This document shows positions 14,673 through 24,138 of a DNA stretch of 64,000 nt, in pieces. The stretch's first letter is position 1. The number at the start of each line of letters is the position of its first letter. This DNA comes from Chitinophagaceae bacterium (lineage in GTDB: Bacteria; Bacteroidota; Bacteroidia; Chitinophagales; Chitinophagaceae), in the NCBI GenBank assembly GCA_016710935.1, contig JADJTY010000003.1:558001-622000 (forward strand). The letters run 5' to 3'. Under the pieces are notes generated by a model. That model saw only the letters and a list, made by a program, of their open reading frames with translations, was not told where the DNA came from and did not search any database. A program made the position numbers and the translations under genes.

Positions 14673-17606
14673 ATGAAACGTACAACAATATCACGCTCAG
14701 CTTTTTTTCTTCTTTTGCAGTTGAGCTTTTCAAACCCTGTACTTTTAGCCCAAAAAAACTTTGTACAATATGTTGATCCTTTCATAGGTACAGGAGGGCA
14801 TGGGCATACTTATCCCGGCGCAACACTGCCTCATGGTATGGTACAGTTAAGTCCTGATACCCGGCTCGATGGCTGGGATGGCTGCGGCGGTTATCACTAT
14901 TCAGACAGCTTTATTTATGGTTTTTCGCACACACACCTAAGTGGCACCGGGGTAAGCGACTATGGCGATATTTTGTTAATGCCTATGAGCAGCAAGCCAT
15001 CTCCTGATAATAAAATATACGGTTCCGCATTTTCTCATGCCAATGAAAAAGCATCGGCAGGTTTTTATTCGGTAAAACTGGAGGATGAAAATATACTGGC
15101 AGAACTGACCGCTACAACAAGGGTTGGTTTTCACCGGTATACTTTTAACGGTTCTCAAAACAATAACGTGATTGTTGATCTGAAGCATCGTGATGAAGTA
15201 ATAGAATCTTCCTTAAAAATTATTAACCTGCATACCGTTGCCGGCCTCAGGCGAAGCAAGGCATGGGCCAACAATCAGTATGTTTATTTTGTAATTGAAT
15301 TCTCCAAACCATTTAGTAAAGCAGGCTTCTGGAAAAACGATACTTTATTATCACCAGGAACCGCTGAATTAAAAGATTCAAAAAATATCAAAGCATTTTT
15401 TCAGTTTGATGAATCAGCAGTCATGGCTAAAGTAGCTTTATCGGCGGTAAGCATTGAAGGCGCACAAAAAAATCTTTCCAAAGAATTGCCCGGCTGGGAT
15501 TTTGAAAAAACAAAAATGGCCGCTGAAAAAATATGGAACGAAGAACTGAGCAGGATTGATGTTACCAGTAATGATACCAGGCAATTGCGTACCTTTTATA
15601 CAGCTTTATATCATACCGCCATTGTACCCAATATTAACCAGGATGTTGATGGGCAGTACCGCGGCAGGGATAACCAGGTACATATGGCAACCGGCTTCAC
15701 TAATTATTCTGTTTTTTCTTTGTGGGATACCTATCGGGGTGCTCATCCATTGTACACCATCATAGATAAAAAACGTACACTGGATTATATTAAAACATTT
15801 TTAGTGCAGTATCAGCAGGGAGGACGATTACCCGTTTGGGAACTAAGCGGTTGCGAGACAGATTGTATGATTGGTTACCACAGCGTACCGGTAATCGTAG
15901 ATGCATATATGAAAGGTATTAACCAGTTTGATACCGGGCTGGCACTGCAGGCCATGAAAAAAAGTGCAACCTGGAACCACCTGGGTTTACCCGCATTTAT
16001 GGACCATGGTTTTTTAGAGATAGATGATGAACATGAAAATGTGAGTAAAACACTGGAGTATGCTTATGATGACTGGTGTATTGCACAGTTTGCAAAAAGG
16101 CTGGGTAATGCCAATGATTATGAAAATTACATAAAAAGAGCACAAGCGTATAAAAATATACTTGATCTGCAAACCGGTTTTATGCGGCCACGCAAAAACG
16201 GTAACTGGCTTTCACCTTTTGACCCACGTGAGGTTAATAATAATTTTACAGAGGCCAACAGCTGGCAGTATTCTTTTTATACACCGCAGGATATAAGCGG
16301 CTACCAGGAAATGATCGGTGGCAGAAAAAAAATGGAAGAAAAACTGGATAAGTTATTTACAGAAAACTCTAAAACTACAGGCCGGGACCAAAGTGATATT
16401 ACCGGGCTGATCGGCCAGTATGCACATGGCAACGAACCCAGCCACCATATTGCGTACCTGTATAATTTTACCGGCGCAGCACCTAAAACGCAGGCTATGA
16501 TACACCGTATTATGAAAGACATGTACCATGATACGCCGGATGGACTGGAAGGCAATGAAGACTGTGGACAGATGAGTGCCTGGTATGTATTGAGTGCGCT
16601 GGGTTTTTATCCGGTAACTCCGGGAACAACAGATTATATTATTGGTACGCCATTATTTTCATCTGCAACGATTAACCTGGAGAATGGAAAAACATTTACT
16701 GTAAAAGGTAATGGAGTGAGCGATGAAAATTTTTATATTCAAACCGCAAAGCTTAATGATGTGCTGCATACAAAATCATACATTTCTCATTTTGATATTG
16801 AAAATGGCGGCAACTTACAATTTAGTATGGGGGCTGCACCTTCATCATTTGGTTCTACCGATCTGCCTTCAACTGCTATTACTGATAGTAAAATTATTTT
16901 AAATCCTGTAATTGATGGGGGAGCTATTTCTTTTAAAGATTCAAAGACAGTAAAAATCAGTTCGGCACAAAATGGAGTGAATTATTATTATACTTTGGAT
17001 GGCACTGTACCAACAAAGTTCTCAAAAAAATACAGTGCTCCCTTAAAGTTTAATCAATCGGTAACGGTAAAAGCCATAGCGATCAATGCAAAAGACGAAT
17101 CAAGTTATATCACAACAGCATCCTACAAAAAAGCGTTACATAGCTGGACCATTAAACTGAACACAGCTTACGAGCAGCAGTATGATGGTGGTGGTAATAA
17201 CGGTTTGATCGATGATATACGGGGAGAGGCAGACTGGCGCAAAGGCAACTGGCAGGGTTATCAAAAAGCAGATATGGATGTGGTGATCGATCTGCAGAAA
17301 CCAACGTCTGTATCGGCTGTTACCATTGGTTTGCTTCAGGATACCCGATCATGGATCGTGATGCCGAGGCAGATCATTGTAGAAGTATCTGACGATAATA
17401 CCGTTTTTAAACAGGTGTATGTTGGTGAAAATTATTTACCCATTGAAGACCTGACAGCACAGGTAAAGAATATTGAAGCTACTTTTTCTGCTATTACTGC
17501 AAGGTATGTTCGTGTGAAAGCCTTACAGTATGGTAAAATGCCTGCATTGCACGAGGGAGTAGGGGGCGATACACATATTTTTGCAGATGAGATTAAGGTT
17601 AAGTAG
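14673..17606 (+). CDS. GH92 family alpha-mannosidase with C-terminal binding domains
   Basis: A 977-residue exported glycosidase; GH92 enzymes are calcium-dependent exo-alpha-mannosidases acting on N-glycan or mannan side chains. Signal peptide to about residue 27 (NPVLLAQ). The GH92 body (about 30-735) shows VDPFIGTGGHGHTYPGAT, GFSHTHLSGTG, ELSGCETDCMIGYH, GNEPSHHIAYLYNF and GNEDCGQMSAWYV. A chitobiase-type beta domain (about 745-820, YYTLDGTVPT) and a discoidin F5/8C-like domain (about 825-977) follow, probably binding sugar. ATG 14673 gives the best signal peptide; ATG 14664 is the alternative. No SusC/SusD pair is adjacent. Confidence 0.9.
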   Translation: MKRTTISRSAFFLLLQLSFSNPVLLAQKNFVQYVDPFIGTGGHGHTYPGATLPHGMVQLSPDTRLDGWDGCGGYHYSDSFIYGFSHTHLSGTGVSDYGDILLMPMSSKPSPDNKIYGSAFSHANEKASAGFYSVKLEDENILAELTATTRVGFHRYTFNGSQNNNVIVDLKHRDEVIESSLKIINLHTVAGLRRSKAWANNQYVYFVIEFSKPFSKAGFWKNDTLLSPGTAELKDSKNIKAFFQFDESAVMAKVALSAVSIEGAQKNLSKELPGWDFEKTKMAAEKIWNEELSRIDVTSNDTRQLRTFYTALYHTAIVPNINQDVDGQYRGRDNQVHMATGFTNYSVFSLWDTYRGAHPLYTIIDKKRTLDYIKTFLVQYQQGGRLPVWELSGCETDCMIGYHSVPVIVDAYMKGINQFDTGLALQAMKKSATWNHLGLPAFMDHGFLEIDDEHENVSKTLEYAYDDWCIAQFAKRLGNANDYENYIKRAQAYKNILDLQTGFMRPRKNGNWLSPFDPREVNNNFTEANSWQYSFYTPQDISGYQEMIGGRKKMEEKLDKLFTENSKTTGRDQSDITGLIGQYAHGNEPSHHIAYLYNFTGAAPKTQAMIHRIMKDMYHDTPDGLEGNEDCGQMSAWYVLSALGFYPVTPGTTDYIIGTPLFSSATINLENGKTFTVKGNGVSDENFYIQTAKLNDVLHTKSYISHFDIENGGNLQFSMGAAPSSFGSTDLPSTAITDSKIILNPVIDGGAISFKDSKTVKISSAQNGVNYYYTLDGTVPTKFSKKYSAPLKFNQSVTVKAIAINAKDESSYITTASYKKALHSWTIKLNTAYEQQYDGGGNNGLIDDIRGEADWRKGNWQGYQKADMDVVIDLQKPTSVSAVTIGLLQDTRSWIVMPRQIIVEVSDDNTVFKQVYVGENYLPIEDLTAQVKNIEATFSAITARYVRVKALQYGKMPALHEGVGGDTHIFADEIKVK

Positions 17607-17622
17607 TTTTTTTACTTTTTAT

Positions 17623-18699
17623 CTACTGCAGATCAATCAACACTTTTGCATTTTTCTGTTCGGAAGAAGAAATAAATATCTCGTATCTTTTTTTACCGGC
17701 GGTGATAACCATCAGCGAAGTATTGGGTGGTATCCTTCCCAGGTTATCGGCCACCATCACCAGCTCGTGATGCGGATTTGCCTTATCTACTTTTAGTTTT
17801 AGTGTAACGGGTTTAGTGGATATACCGGCCCCGCTTACAACCAGTTTATTATTGTGATAAATGCTTACGGTATCGCCATCAATTTCACCGTTATCATACA
17901 GTTCAATATTTAATTCTGTTTCTTCTGTAGTAATTTGTTTTATGATAGGGTTGGCCCTTGTTTCTATAACCGTGGGCACCGGCGTTGTAAATATTTGCTC
18001 AATGGGTTTGGTTATTGCTGTTTGAGAAACGGGGATAGGTTGCGAGCACAGGTTTATTTCAATATCATCTAAAGCAAAATCATTGCCACAGCCACCGGGC
18101 GTTAGGTCTTTCATTTGCAGGGATATCACATCCGTGTTTGCCGCCATTACAAATTCGCCGGCATAATTTTGCCATTGGGGAGCATCCGTCTGCTTAATTT
18201 CTCCTGTTTTAAAACTACTGATTATTTTTTCGTTTGCAAGTACCGTAATTTCAATTACCGGAGGTGTAGGTGTGCAACCATTGGCAGATTTGCAGATATT
18301 GACGAACCAGCCCGAAACACGGTATTGAGCACCTGGTTTAAGCCCGGTGATGGTCATGATAAAAAAATCGCCGGGCTTTTCAGATGCATTTACTACCATC
18401 ATTTTCCCATTTTCATCACCGGGAGTATGGTCTTCGGTTACCTGGTGCCATTTGCCTTCAAAACAATTGGCGATGTTGGTGTTAAAGCTGTAAAAGCCAT
18501 CTTTAGGGCAGGGGTCGGTTGTTTTGTTGTAGTTTCTTAAATTGTACATCGTGGGTGATCCGTCATTTGCCATAGTACCAAAGTTCAGACTAAACACGGG
18601 ATCCTTATAAATACAATTGTTTTTTTGTGCAGGCAGCACGTTGCTGGTCAGTAATAATGAAAATAAAAGGGTAATAAAAAAAGGATTGGTACATTTCAT
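17623..18699 (-). CDS. Secreted two-domain beta-sandwich protein
   Basis: A 358-residue exported protein (signal peptide ending NVLPAQ). Residues about 25-205 form a jelly-roll-like domain with paired cysteines, ending in CGNDFALDDIEINLC, a motif frequent in secreted Bacteroidota proteins. After a Thr/Pro-rich linker, residues about 255-358 hold a second domain (GDTVSIYHNNKLVVSGAG, ADNLGRIPPNTSLMVI) also common in these bacteria. No catalytic residues are seen; binding or surface attachment is likely. Convergent with the GH92 gene with 16 bases between stops, so a shared role in glycan use is only a guess. Confidence 0.7.
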   Translation of the reverse strand: MKCTNPFFITLLFSLLLTSNVLPAQKNNCIYKDPVFSLNFGTMANDGSPTMYNLRNYNKTTDPCPKDGFYSFNTNIANCFEGKWHQVTEDHTPGDENGKMMVVNASEKPGDFFIMTITGLKPGAQYRVSGWFVNICKSANGCTPTPPVIEITVLANEKIISSFKTGEIKQTDAPQWQNYAGEFVMAANTDVISLQMKDLTPGGCGNDFALDDIEINLCSQPIPVSQTAITKPIEQIFTTPVPTVIETRANPIIKQITTEETELNIELYDNGEIDGDTVSIYHNNKLVVSGAGISTKPVTLKLKVDKANPHHELVMVADNLGRIPPNTSLMVITAGKKRYEIFISSSEQKNAKVLIDLQ

Positions 18700-18760
18700 A
18701 AAAACTCCAGATGAAGTATTAAAGATAAGAAGGAAGGTGTTAAGAAAAATTGAGCAATAT

Positions 18761-18790
18761 AAAAAGCCCCTGAAATTTTCAGGGGCTTTT
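18761..18790 (-). terminator. Rho-independent terminator of the APC permease
   Basis: AAAAGCCCCTGAAA and its complement form a stem of about 12 bp with a short loop; on the reverse strand a T-rich run (TTTTTATAT) follows. It lies 19 bases beyond the permease stop and before the next reverse gene. Confidence 0.88.
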
Positions 18791-18808
18791 ATCTAAAAAG
18801 TAAGCGAA

Positions 18809-20314
18809 TTAAATTTTATCGGGGTGTCGGAGTTTACTGTGATTTTTACTGTACAAAAAGTAAACTACCAGGCCAATACCCATCCATATGAAAGCTACTT
18901 TTAAAGTTTGTGCATCCAGGCCTACGATCATGGCTGTACAAATCAGTACTCCCAGGGCTGAAACAACCGGGTAAATAGGGGCTTTAAACGGACGCTTGAT
19001 ATTGGGTTCTTTAACCCTTAGTATCCAAACACCGGCACTCACTAATACAAAAGCAAACAAAGTTCCGAATGATGTAAGGTCGCCTGCTACATTGCCCGGT
19101 ACAAAGGCCGCAAAAAGTCCTACAAAAATAAATAATATCCAATTGGCCTTGTAAGGCGTTCTGTATTTGGGATGTAGCACACCAAATGCCTTAGGTATCA
19201 ATCCATCATTACTCATAGTGTAAAAAATACGGCTTTGTCCCATTAGCATCACCAGGATCACAGAAGAAAAGCCGGCAAGTATAGCTACGGTTACTGCTGT
19301 AGCCAACCAACCATAGCCCGTCATATAAGTGGAGATAGCATACGCTACAGAAGCTTCACGGCCTTTTTCCGGGTCAACAAAATCTTTCCAGTTGGCAACA
19401 CCGGTTAGTACATGGCCAAAAAGAATATAGAGTATGGTACAAACAGCAAGTGAACCCAAAATACCAATGGGCATATCCCGCTTTGGATTTTTTGCTTCCT
19501 GTGCCGCTGTGCTCACAGCATCAAATCCAATGAATGCAAAGAATACGATGGCGGCTCCACCTAAAACACCACCCCAACCATGTTTATTCCAGCCGCTATA
19601 ATCGGCAATAACTTTACCTGCACTGTCTGTAACCGGTGCTGTATTTTCCGGAATCAGGTAAGGAGTATGATTGGCGCCGTCTATAAACTGCCATCCAATG
19701 ATTATAAATAATAAAACGATCGCCACTTTAACAAATACAATGATCATATTAACCATGGCTGATTCCTGCGAACCCTTAATCAGTAAAAGCGTAAGCAACA
19801 GCAAAATAATTAACGCCGGCGCATTCATTATGCCGGAATGATGAATACCTGCGGAATCTGTAAAACTTTCAAACGGCGAATGGCACCATTCATAGGGAAT
19901 TCTGCCTCCAAAGAGTTTATTAAGGTATTCGCTCCAGGCAATAGAAACGGTAGCGGCACCCAATGCGTATTCCATGATCAAAGCCCAGCCAATAATCCAG
20001 GCTACCAGTTCCCCCATCGTGGTATAACTGTATGCATAAGCACTACCGGCTATGGGTATCATGGATGCAAATTCTGCGTAACATAAACCTGCAAAAACAC
20101 AGCCAATGGCAGCTATAACAAAAGATAAAGTAACGCCCGGCCCGGCTGCCTGACCTGCTGCTGCAGCGGTTCTTACAAAAAGCCCGGCACCTATAATGGC
20201 ACCAATTCCAAGGGCAACCAGGTTGGCTGCACCCAGGGTTCGTTTAAGTCCGTTTTCTCCGCCTTCTGCCTGTGCAAGCATCTGGCCAATTGGTTTCTTT
20301 ACAAATAAACTCAT
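18809..20314 (-). CDS. APC family amino acid permease
   Basis: A 501-residue integral membrane protein with about 12 to 13 helices. The first helix has GIGAIIGAGLFV, the substrate-binding glycine motif of the APC superfamily, and the overall length and a large loop after helix 5 resemble the cationic amino acid transporter (CAT/YfnA) branch. It should import amino acids with protons. ATG 20314 gives the conserved cytoplasmic opening (KPIGQMLAQAE); an ATG 23 codons upstream is less likely. It is a single-gene unit closed by the terminator at 18761-18790. Confidence 0.87.
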   Translation of the reverse strand: MSLFVKKPIGQMLAQAEGGENGLKRTLGAANLVALGIGAIIGAGLFVRTAAAAGQAAGPGVTLSFVIAAIGCVFAGLCYAEFASMIPIAGSAYAYSYTTMGELVAWIIGWALIMEYALGAATVSIAWSEYLNKLFGGRIPYEWCHSPFESFTDSAGIHHSGIMNAPALIILLLLTLLLIKGSQESAMVNMIIVFVKVAIVLLFIIIGWQFIDGANHTPYLIPENTAPVTDSAGKVIADYSGWNKHGWGGVLGGAAIVFFAFIGFDAVSTAAQEAKNPKRDMPIGILGSLAVCTILYILFGHVLTGVANWKDFVDPEKGREASVAYAISTYMTGYGWLATAVTVAILAGFSSVILVMLMGQSRIFYTMSNDGLIPKAFGVLHPKYRTPYKANWILFIFVGLFAAFVPGNVAGDLTSFGTLFAFVLVSAGVWILRVKEPNIKRPFKAPIYPVVSALGVLICTAMIVGLDAQTLKVAFIWMGIGLVVYFLYSKNHSKLRHPDKI

Positions 20315-20621
20315 GTCAGTTTGGTTTTTGTTTAATTTAAATAAAGTGAAAAATAAGGAATAAATTTTTAAATAAGCAACCACTAATAAATTTTGTTATG
20401 CACTTGCCGGTAACAGCTTCAGTTTACCTCACCCAAGAGCTTCGCCTGTTCCTTTACAAGGAACTCCAAAGGGGAGAGGGCTCTAGACCCTGTAGTGTCA
20501 AGTTGTATTTATATTATACAATCAGTTGGAAAATGATAATATGAGATGTGCTTATAGTTTTTGTTTGGCTGTTTGCCGATAACAGCTTTTTAATATTATA
20601 TTGCAGCATTAATAGATTTTT
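20315..20621. other. Divergent intergenic region with a palindromic element
   Basis: This 307-base stretch separates the divergent permease and symporter genes. At about 20432-20488 it holds a degenerate dispersed element with a small perfect hairpin (GTTCCTT, three bases, AAGGAAC at 20450-20466) bracketed by AGAGC and GCTCT. The rest is AT-rich. No ORF or RNA gene is apparent; both promoters must lie here but I could not fix them. Confidence 0.5.
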
Positions 20622-21887
20622 ATGGAAATACCCCAGCAACCAACAAAAAAAAGCAAGCTAACCTTATACATACTGATTGCCATGGTACTGGGTATTGTGG
20701 CAGGTTATTTTGTGCATGAAAATTATCCCGCAACTACCATTAAGGTATTTTCTGATAATGCCAAACTACTAACCACCATCTTTTTGCGTATGGTGCAAAT
20801 GATCATTGCACCTATTGTGTTTGCAACACTGGTGGTGGGTATTGCCAAACTAGGCGATATGAAAACCGTAGGCCGTGTTGGCGGTAAAGCGATGCTTTGG
20901 TTTATAACTGCCTCTTTAATTTCATTGGGACTGGGTTTAATACTCGTAAATATTTTTAAACCGGGTGTTGGGGTAGATATTACCAATACCGATATGGCAG
21001 CGGTGAACGACCTGCTCGAAAAATCGAAAGGGTTTTCTTTACAAAAATTTGTAGAGCATGTGGTACCACGTAGTGTAGTGGAAGCCATGGCAACCAACGA
21101 AATCTTACAACTGGTAGTGTTCTCTGTTTTTTTTGGTGTAGCATTAACTGCTATAGGCAAAAAAGGAGAGCCCATTGTTAATGCATTGGATTCTTTGGCA
21201 CATGTGGTACTTAAAATGGTTACTTATGTAATGTACCTGGCGCCTGTTGGTGTGTTTGGTGCTATGGCAGCGGCAATCGCAAAAAACGGGTTGGGTATAC
21301 TCGTAACTTTTGGATTTTATGTGGGCGAGTTTTATCTGGGCCTTGCTATACTCTGGATACTGTTGTTATTTGTTGGGTACCTGTTTTTAAAACACAGGTT
21401 ACGGGTTTTGCTGCGCAGGATTGCGGCACCCATGTCCATTGCATTTAGTACGGCCAGCAGCGAAGCCGTTTACCCCAAACTGGTGGAAGAGATGGAACGC
21501 TTCGGCTGCAACAATAAAATTGTAAGTTTTGTGTTGCCGTTGGGCTACTCTTTTAATTTAGATGGAAGTATGATGTACATGACCTTTGCCAGTATGTTTA
21601 TTGCACAGGCATTTAATATTACATCGATAACTGGCGATGTAAGTCAGCAGATTCTTATGCTGTTGGTATTTTTAATTACCAGCAAGGGTATTGCCGGTGT
21701 GCCCCGGGCGTCGCTGGTAGTAGTGCTGGCCACAGGGGCCATGTTTGGTTTACCACCAGAGGGGGTTGGTTTAATATTAGCAATTGATGTGTTTTGCGAT
21801 ATGGGTCGTACCATGACCAATGTTTTGGGAAATGCTTTGGCAACCGCTGCCGTTGCCAAATGGGAAGGACAATTAGAAACGCCATAA
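20622..21887 (+). CDS. Dicarboxylate/amino acid:cation symporter (DAACS family)
   Basis: A 421-residue transporter of the glutamate/aspartate/C4-dicarboxylate:sodium or proton symporter family. Features include the early MVLGIVAGYFVHE, the FLRMVQMIIAPIVFATLV helix, the serine-rich hairpin AFSTASSEAVYPKLVEEM, the NLDGSMMYMTFA substrate/cation site and the second hairpin near GIAGVPRASLVVV. Glutamate or dicarboxylate is the likely substrate. It is divergent from the amino acid permease. The following gene start is 41 bases away. Confidence 0.92.
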   Translation: MEIPQQPTKKSKLTLYILIAMVLGIVAGYFVHENYPATTIKVFSDNAKLLTTIFLRMVQMIIAPIVFATLVVGIAKLGDMKTVGRVGGKAMLWFITASLISLGLGLILVNIFKPGVGVDITNTDMAAVNDLLEKSKGFSLQKFVEHVVPRSVVEAMATNEILQLVVFSVFFGVALTAIGKKGEPIVNALDSLAHVVLKMVTYVMYLAPVGVFGAMAAAIAKNGLGILVTFGFYVGEFYLGLAILWILLLFVGYLFLKHRLRVLLRRIAAPMSIAFSTASSEAVYPKLVEEMERFGCNNKIVSFVLPLGYSFNLDGSMMYMTFASMFIAQAFNITSITGDVSQQILMLLVFLITSKGIAGVPRASLVVVLATGAMFGLPPEGVGLILAIDVFCDMGRTMTNVLGNALATAAVAKWEGQLETP

Positions 21888-21928
21888 ATTAAAAGAAATA
21901 AAAATTACCTGATACCAAGCCATATTTT

Positions 21929-22200
21929 ATGAAACAAACAGTTTTTATTCTCTTATTTTTTTTGCTGGCAATTCCAAAAACATTTGCAAGTGATTCGCTT
22001 ACTGTAAATTTAAGCAATCAATACAAAAGCATATAAAGAATGCTATAGTTAAAATAAATAATGTTGATTATAAAACAGATAAGACCGGCCTGGTTGTTAT
22101 CAGCAATCCCGGCACCGATTCAATCAGCATCATCACTAAAGGATACGATAGCAAGACAATAGCAGTTAAAGATATTTCAACAGCCGAGCCGTTAATAATA
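21929..22200 (+). pseudogene. Frameshifted secreted regulatory-like domain upstream of DedA
   Basis: ATG 21929 opens a signal peptide (ILLFFLLAIPKTFAS) and about 10 mature residues, then stops at 22034-22036. In the -1 frame, open from 21994, coding-like sequence continues at once (KNAIVKINNVDYKTDKTG, then DSISIITKGYDSKTIAV) and runs without a stop straight into DedA at 22201. The domain resembles a carboxypeptidase-regulatory-like beta sandwich. A single lost base would explain this. It could be a decayed gene, a sequencing error, or a real fusion of a periplasmic domain to DedA. Confidence 0.65.
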
Positions 22201-22881
22201 ATGAAACGATTTACCTGGACTGATCTGCTAACCCCCATGTTTTATATTTTATACGGAGGTATTTGGTTATTGATACTCATTATTTTTGCAGAAACCGGAT
22301 TGTTTGTTGGTTTCTTTTTTCCGGGCGACTCCTTACTTTTTGTTGCAGGTATTCTCAGTACTTCACTGGTTGATTCTATTTCATTAAATACCGGGAACGA
22401 TTTTTTTAACCTGATGATTATTGCCGCTCTATGCAGTGTTGCCGGGATACTGGGTAATACTGTGGGTTATATTACCGGGCGCAAAGTTGGTCCGGCCATG
22501 TTTAGTTGGCGTGACCGCTGGTTGTTCAAGAAAAGATATTTATACCAGGCAAAAGCTTTTTATGATAAGCATGGCGGGGGAGCCATCGTGTTTGCCAGGT
22601 TTTTACCGTTAGTGCGCACATTTGCGCCCATTGTTGCAGGTATTGTGGGTATGAACAAAAAGAAGTTTGGCTTTTACAATATTGTTGGTTGTATTGCCTG
22701 GGTTACTTCTATGTTATTCATTGGGCATTATTTAAATGCATTTACAAAAAAGCAGTTTGGGATAGACCTGGAAGAACACCTGGAGGTAATCGTTATCGCC
22801 ATTGTGTTGGTAACTACTGCCCCGGTATTGTTTAAAATGTTTTTTGGTAAAAAGAAAAAAGCTGATGAACACATCCTCTGA
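22201..22881 (+). CDS. DedA family membrane protein
   Basis: A 226-residue DedA/VTT-domain protein. The motif FAETGLFVGFFFPGDSLLF and the later FARFLPLVRTFAPIVAG are diagnostic, and the length is normal for the family. DedA proteins are inner-membrane proteins, several of which move lipid carriers or support proton-motive force and drug tolerance; which applies here is not visible. The start ATG 22201 fits the usual N-terminus, but the frame remains open upstream into a secreted domain. The end overlaps the MFS gene by 17 bases. Confidence 0.9.
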   Translation: MKRFTWTDLLTPMFYILYGGIWLLILIIFAETGLFVGFFFPGDSLLFVAGILSTSLVDSISLNTGNDFFNLMIIAALCSVAGILGNTVGYITGRKVGPAMFSWRDRWLFKKRYLYQAKAFYDKHGGGAIVFARFLPLVRTFAPIVAGIVGMNKKKFGFYNIVGCIAWVTSMLFIGHYLNAFTKKQFGIDLEEHLEVIVIAIVLVTTAPVLFKMFFGKKKKADEHIL

Positions 22882-24124
22882 TAAATCTACTTCTGTTTTC
22901 AATATTGCCGTTATTGTAGCTGCCCTTGGCTACTTTGTAGACATTTATGATCTGCTGTTGTTTACCATTGTAAAAAAAGCAAGTGTTCTGGCAGTAGGAG
23001 CTACCGACGCCACCTTGCTGGCAGATAGTACCAAAATAATAAACTGGCAAATGCTGGGCTTATTAATTGGTGGAATTGTCTGGGGTGTTTTGGGAGATAA
23101 AAAAGGAAGGTTGTCGGTGCTGTTCGGTTCTATCATTTTATACTCTGCTGCAAATTTTGTTACCGGGTTTATTCAAACCGTTGACCAGTATGCCTGGTGC
23201 AGGTTTGTTGCCGGGCTGGGTTTAGCCGGAGAGCTGGGCGCAGGTATAACGCTGGTTAGTGAATTGCTACCCAAAAATAAAAGAGGTATTGGAACTTCAT
23301 TAGTGGCAGGTATTGGATTATTTGGCGCAGTAGCGGCCTATTTTACGTATCAATGGACAAATGAAGATTGGCGGCTTTGTTATAAAATAGGTGGTGGCTT
23401 GGGAATTCTTTTGTTATTTCTCAGAATAAGTGTGGCAGAGTCTGGAATGTTTAAGCAGTTAAAAAAGACCAATATACAGCGGGGAAATTTTTTAATGTTT
23501 TTTACCAATGCCAGACGATTTAAAAAATACTTCCTGGCCATATTGATCGGCTTGCCAACCTGGTATGTAATTGGTATACTGGTAAACCAGAGCGACAGGT
23601 TTGGTAAGGCCATGTTTGGAAGTACCACAATTGATTCAGGCCGCTCCATCATGTTTGCTTATACGGCAATTGCCATCGGTGATATTTTAATTGGTTTTGT
23701 AAGCCAGTATTTTAAAAGCCGTAAAAAGGCATTGCTGTTATTTTATTTATTAACTACAGCTTCATTAATTATCTTTTTCAGCGGAGTAAATAATTCAGAT
23801 ACCCGTATGTATATCATTTGTGCCTTGTTGGGTTTCAGTACTGGATTTTGGGCAATCTTTGTAACCATGGGGGCCGAGCAGTTTGGCACCAACCTGAGAG
23901 CAACTGCAGCTACTACCATTCCCAATATGGTTCGTGGTGCTTTGCCTTTAATCAATCTATTGTTTTTAAACCTGTTTCAACAAAACTGGCAATGGTCTTT
24001 AATTAATAGCGGAATTGTTACCGGTACCATTGTACTTGCCGTAACATTTATTGCATTTTATTTTACTGAAGAAACTTTTCATAAAGACCTAAACTATACC
24101 GAAGGCGAAGAAATGCTTCCTTAA
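22865..24124 (+). CDS. MFS transporter
   Basis: Starting at ATG 22865, inside the end of dedA, the product is 419 residues with about 12 membrane helices. The motif GDKKGRLSVLFG after helix 2 is the MFS A-motif, and RFVAGLGLAGELGAGITLVSEL resembles the metabolite:proton symporter (sugar porter/MHS) branch. The transported solute is unknown. The overlap with dedA indicates translational coupling; a GT9 gene follows 14 bases later. Confidence 0.87.
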   Translation: MNTSSDKSTSVFNIAVIVAALGYFVDIYDLLLFTIVKKASVLAVGATDATLLADSTKIINWQMLGLLIGGIVWGVLGDKKGRLSVLFGSIILYSAANFVTGFIQTVDQYAWCRFVAGLGLAGELGAGITLVSELLPKNKRGIGTSLVAGIGLFGAVAAYFTYQWTNEDWRLCYKIGGGLGILLLFLRISVAESGMFKQLKKTNIQRGNFLMFFTNARRFKKYFLAILIGLPTWYVIGILVNQSDRFGKAMFGSTTIDSGRSIMFAYTAIAIGDILIGFVSQYFKSRKKALLLFYLLTTASLIIFFSGVNNSDTRMYIICALLGFSTGFWAIFVTMGAEQFGTNLRATAATTIPNMVRGALPLINLLFLNLFQQNWQWSLINSGIVTGTIVLAVTFIAFYFTEETFHKDLNYTEGEEMLP

Positions 24125-24138
24125 TCATAAAAATATTC

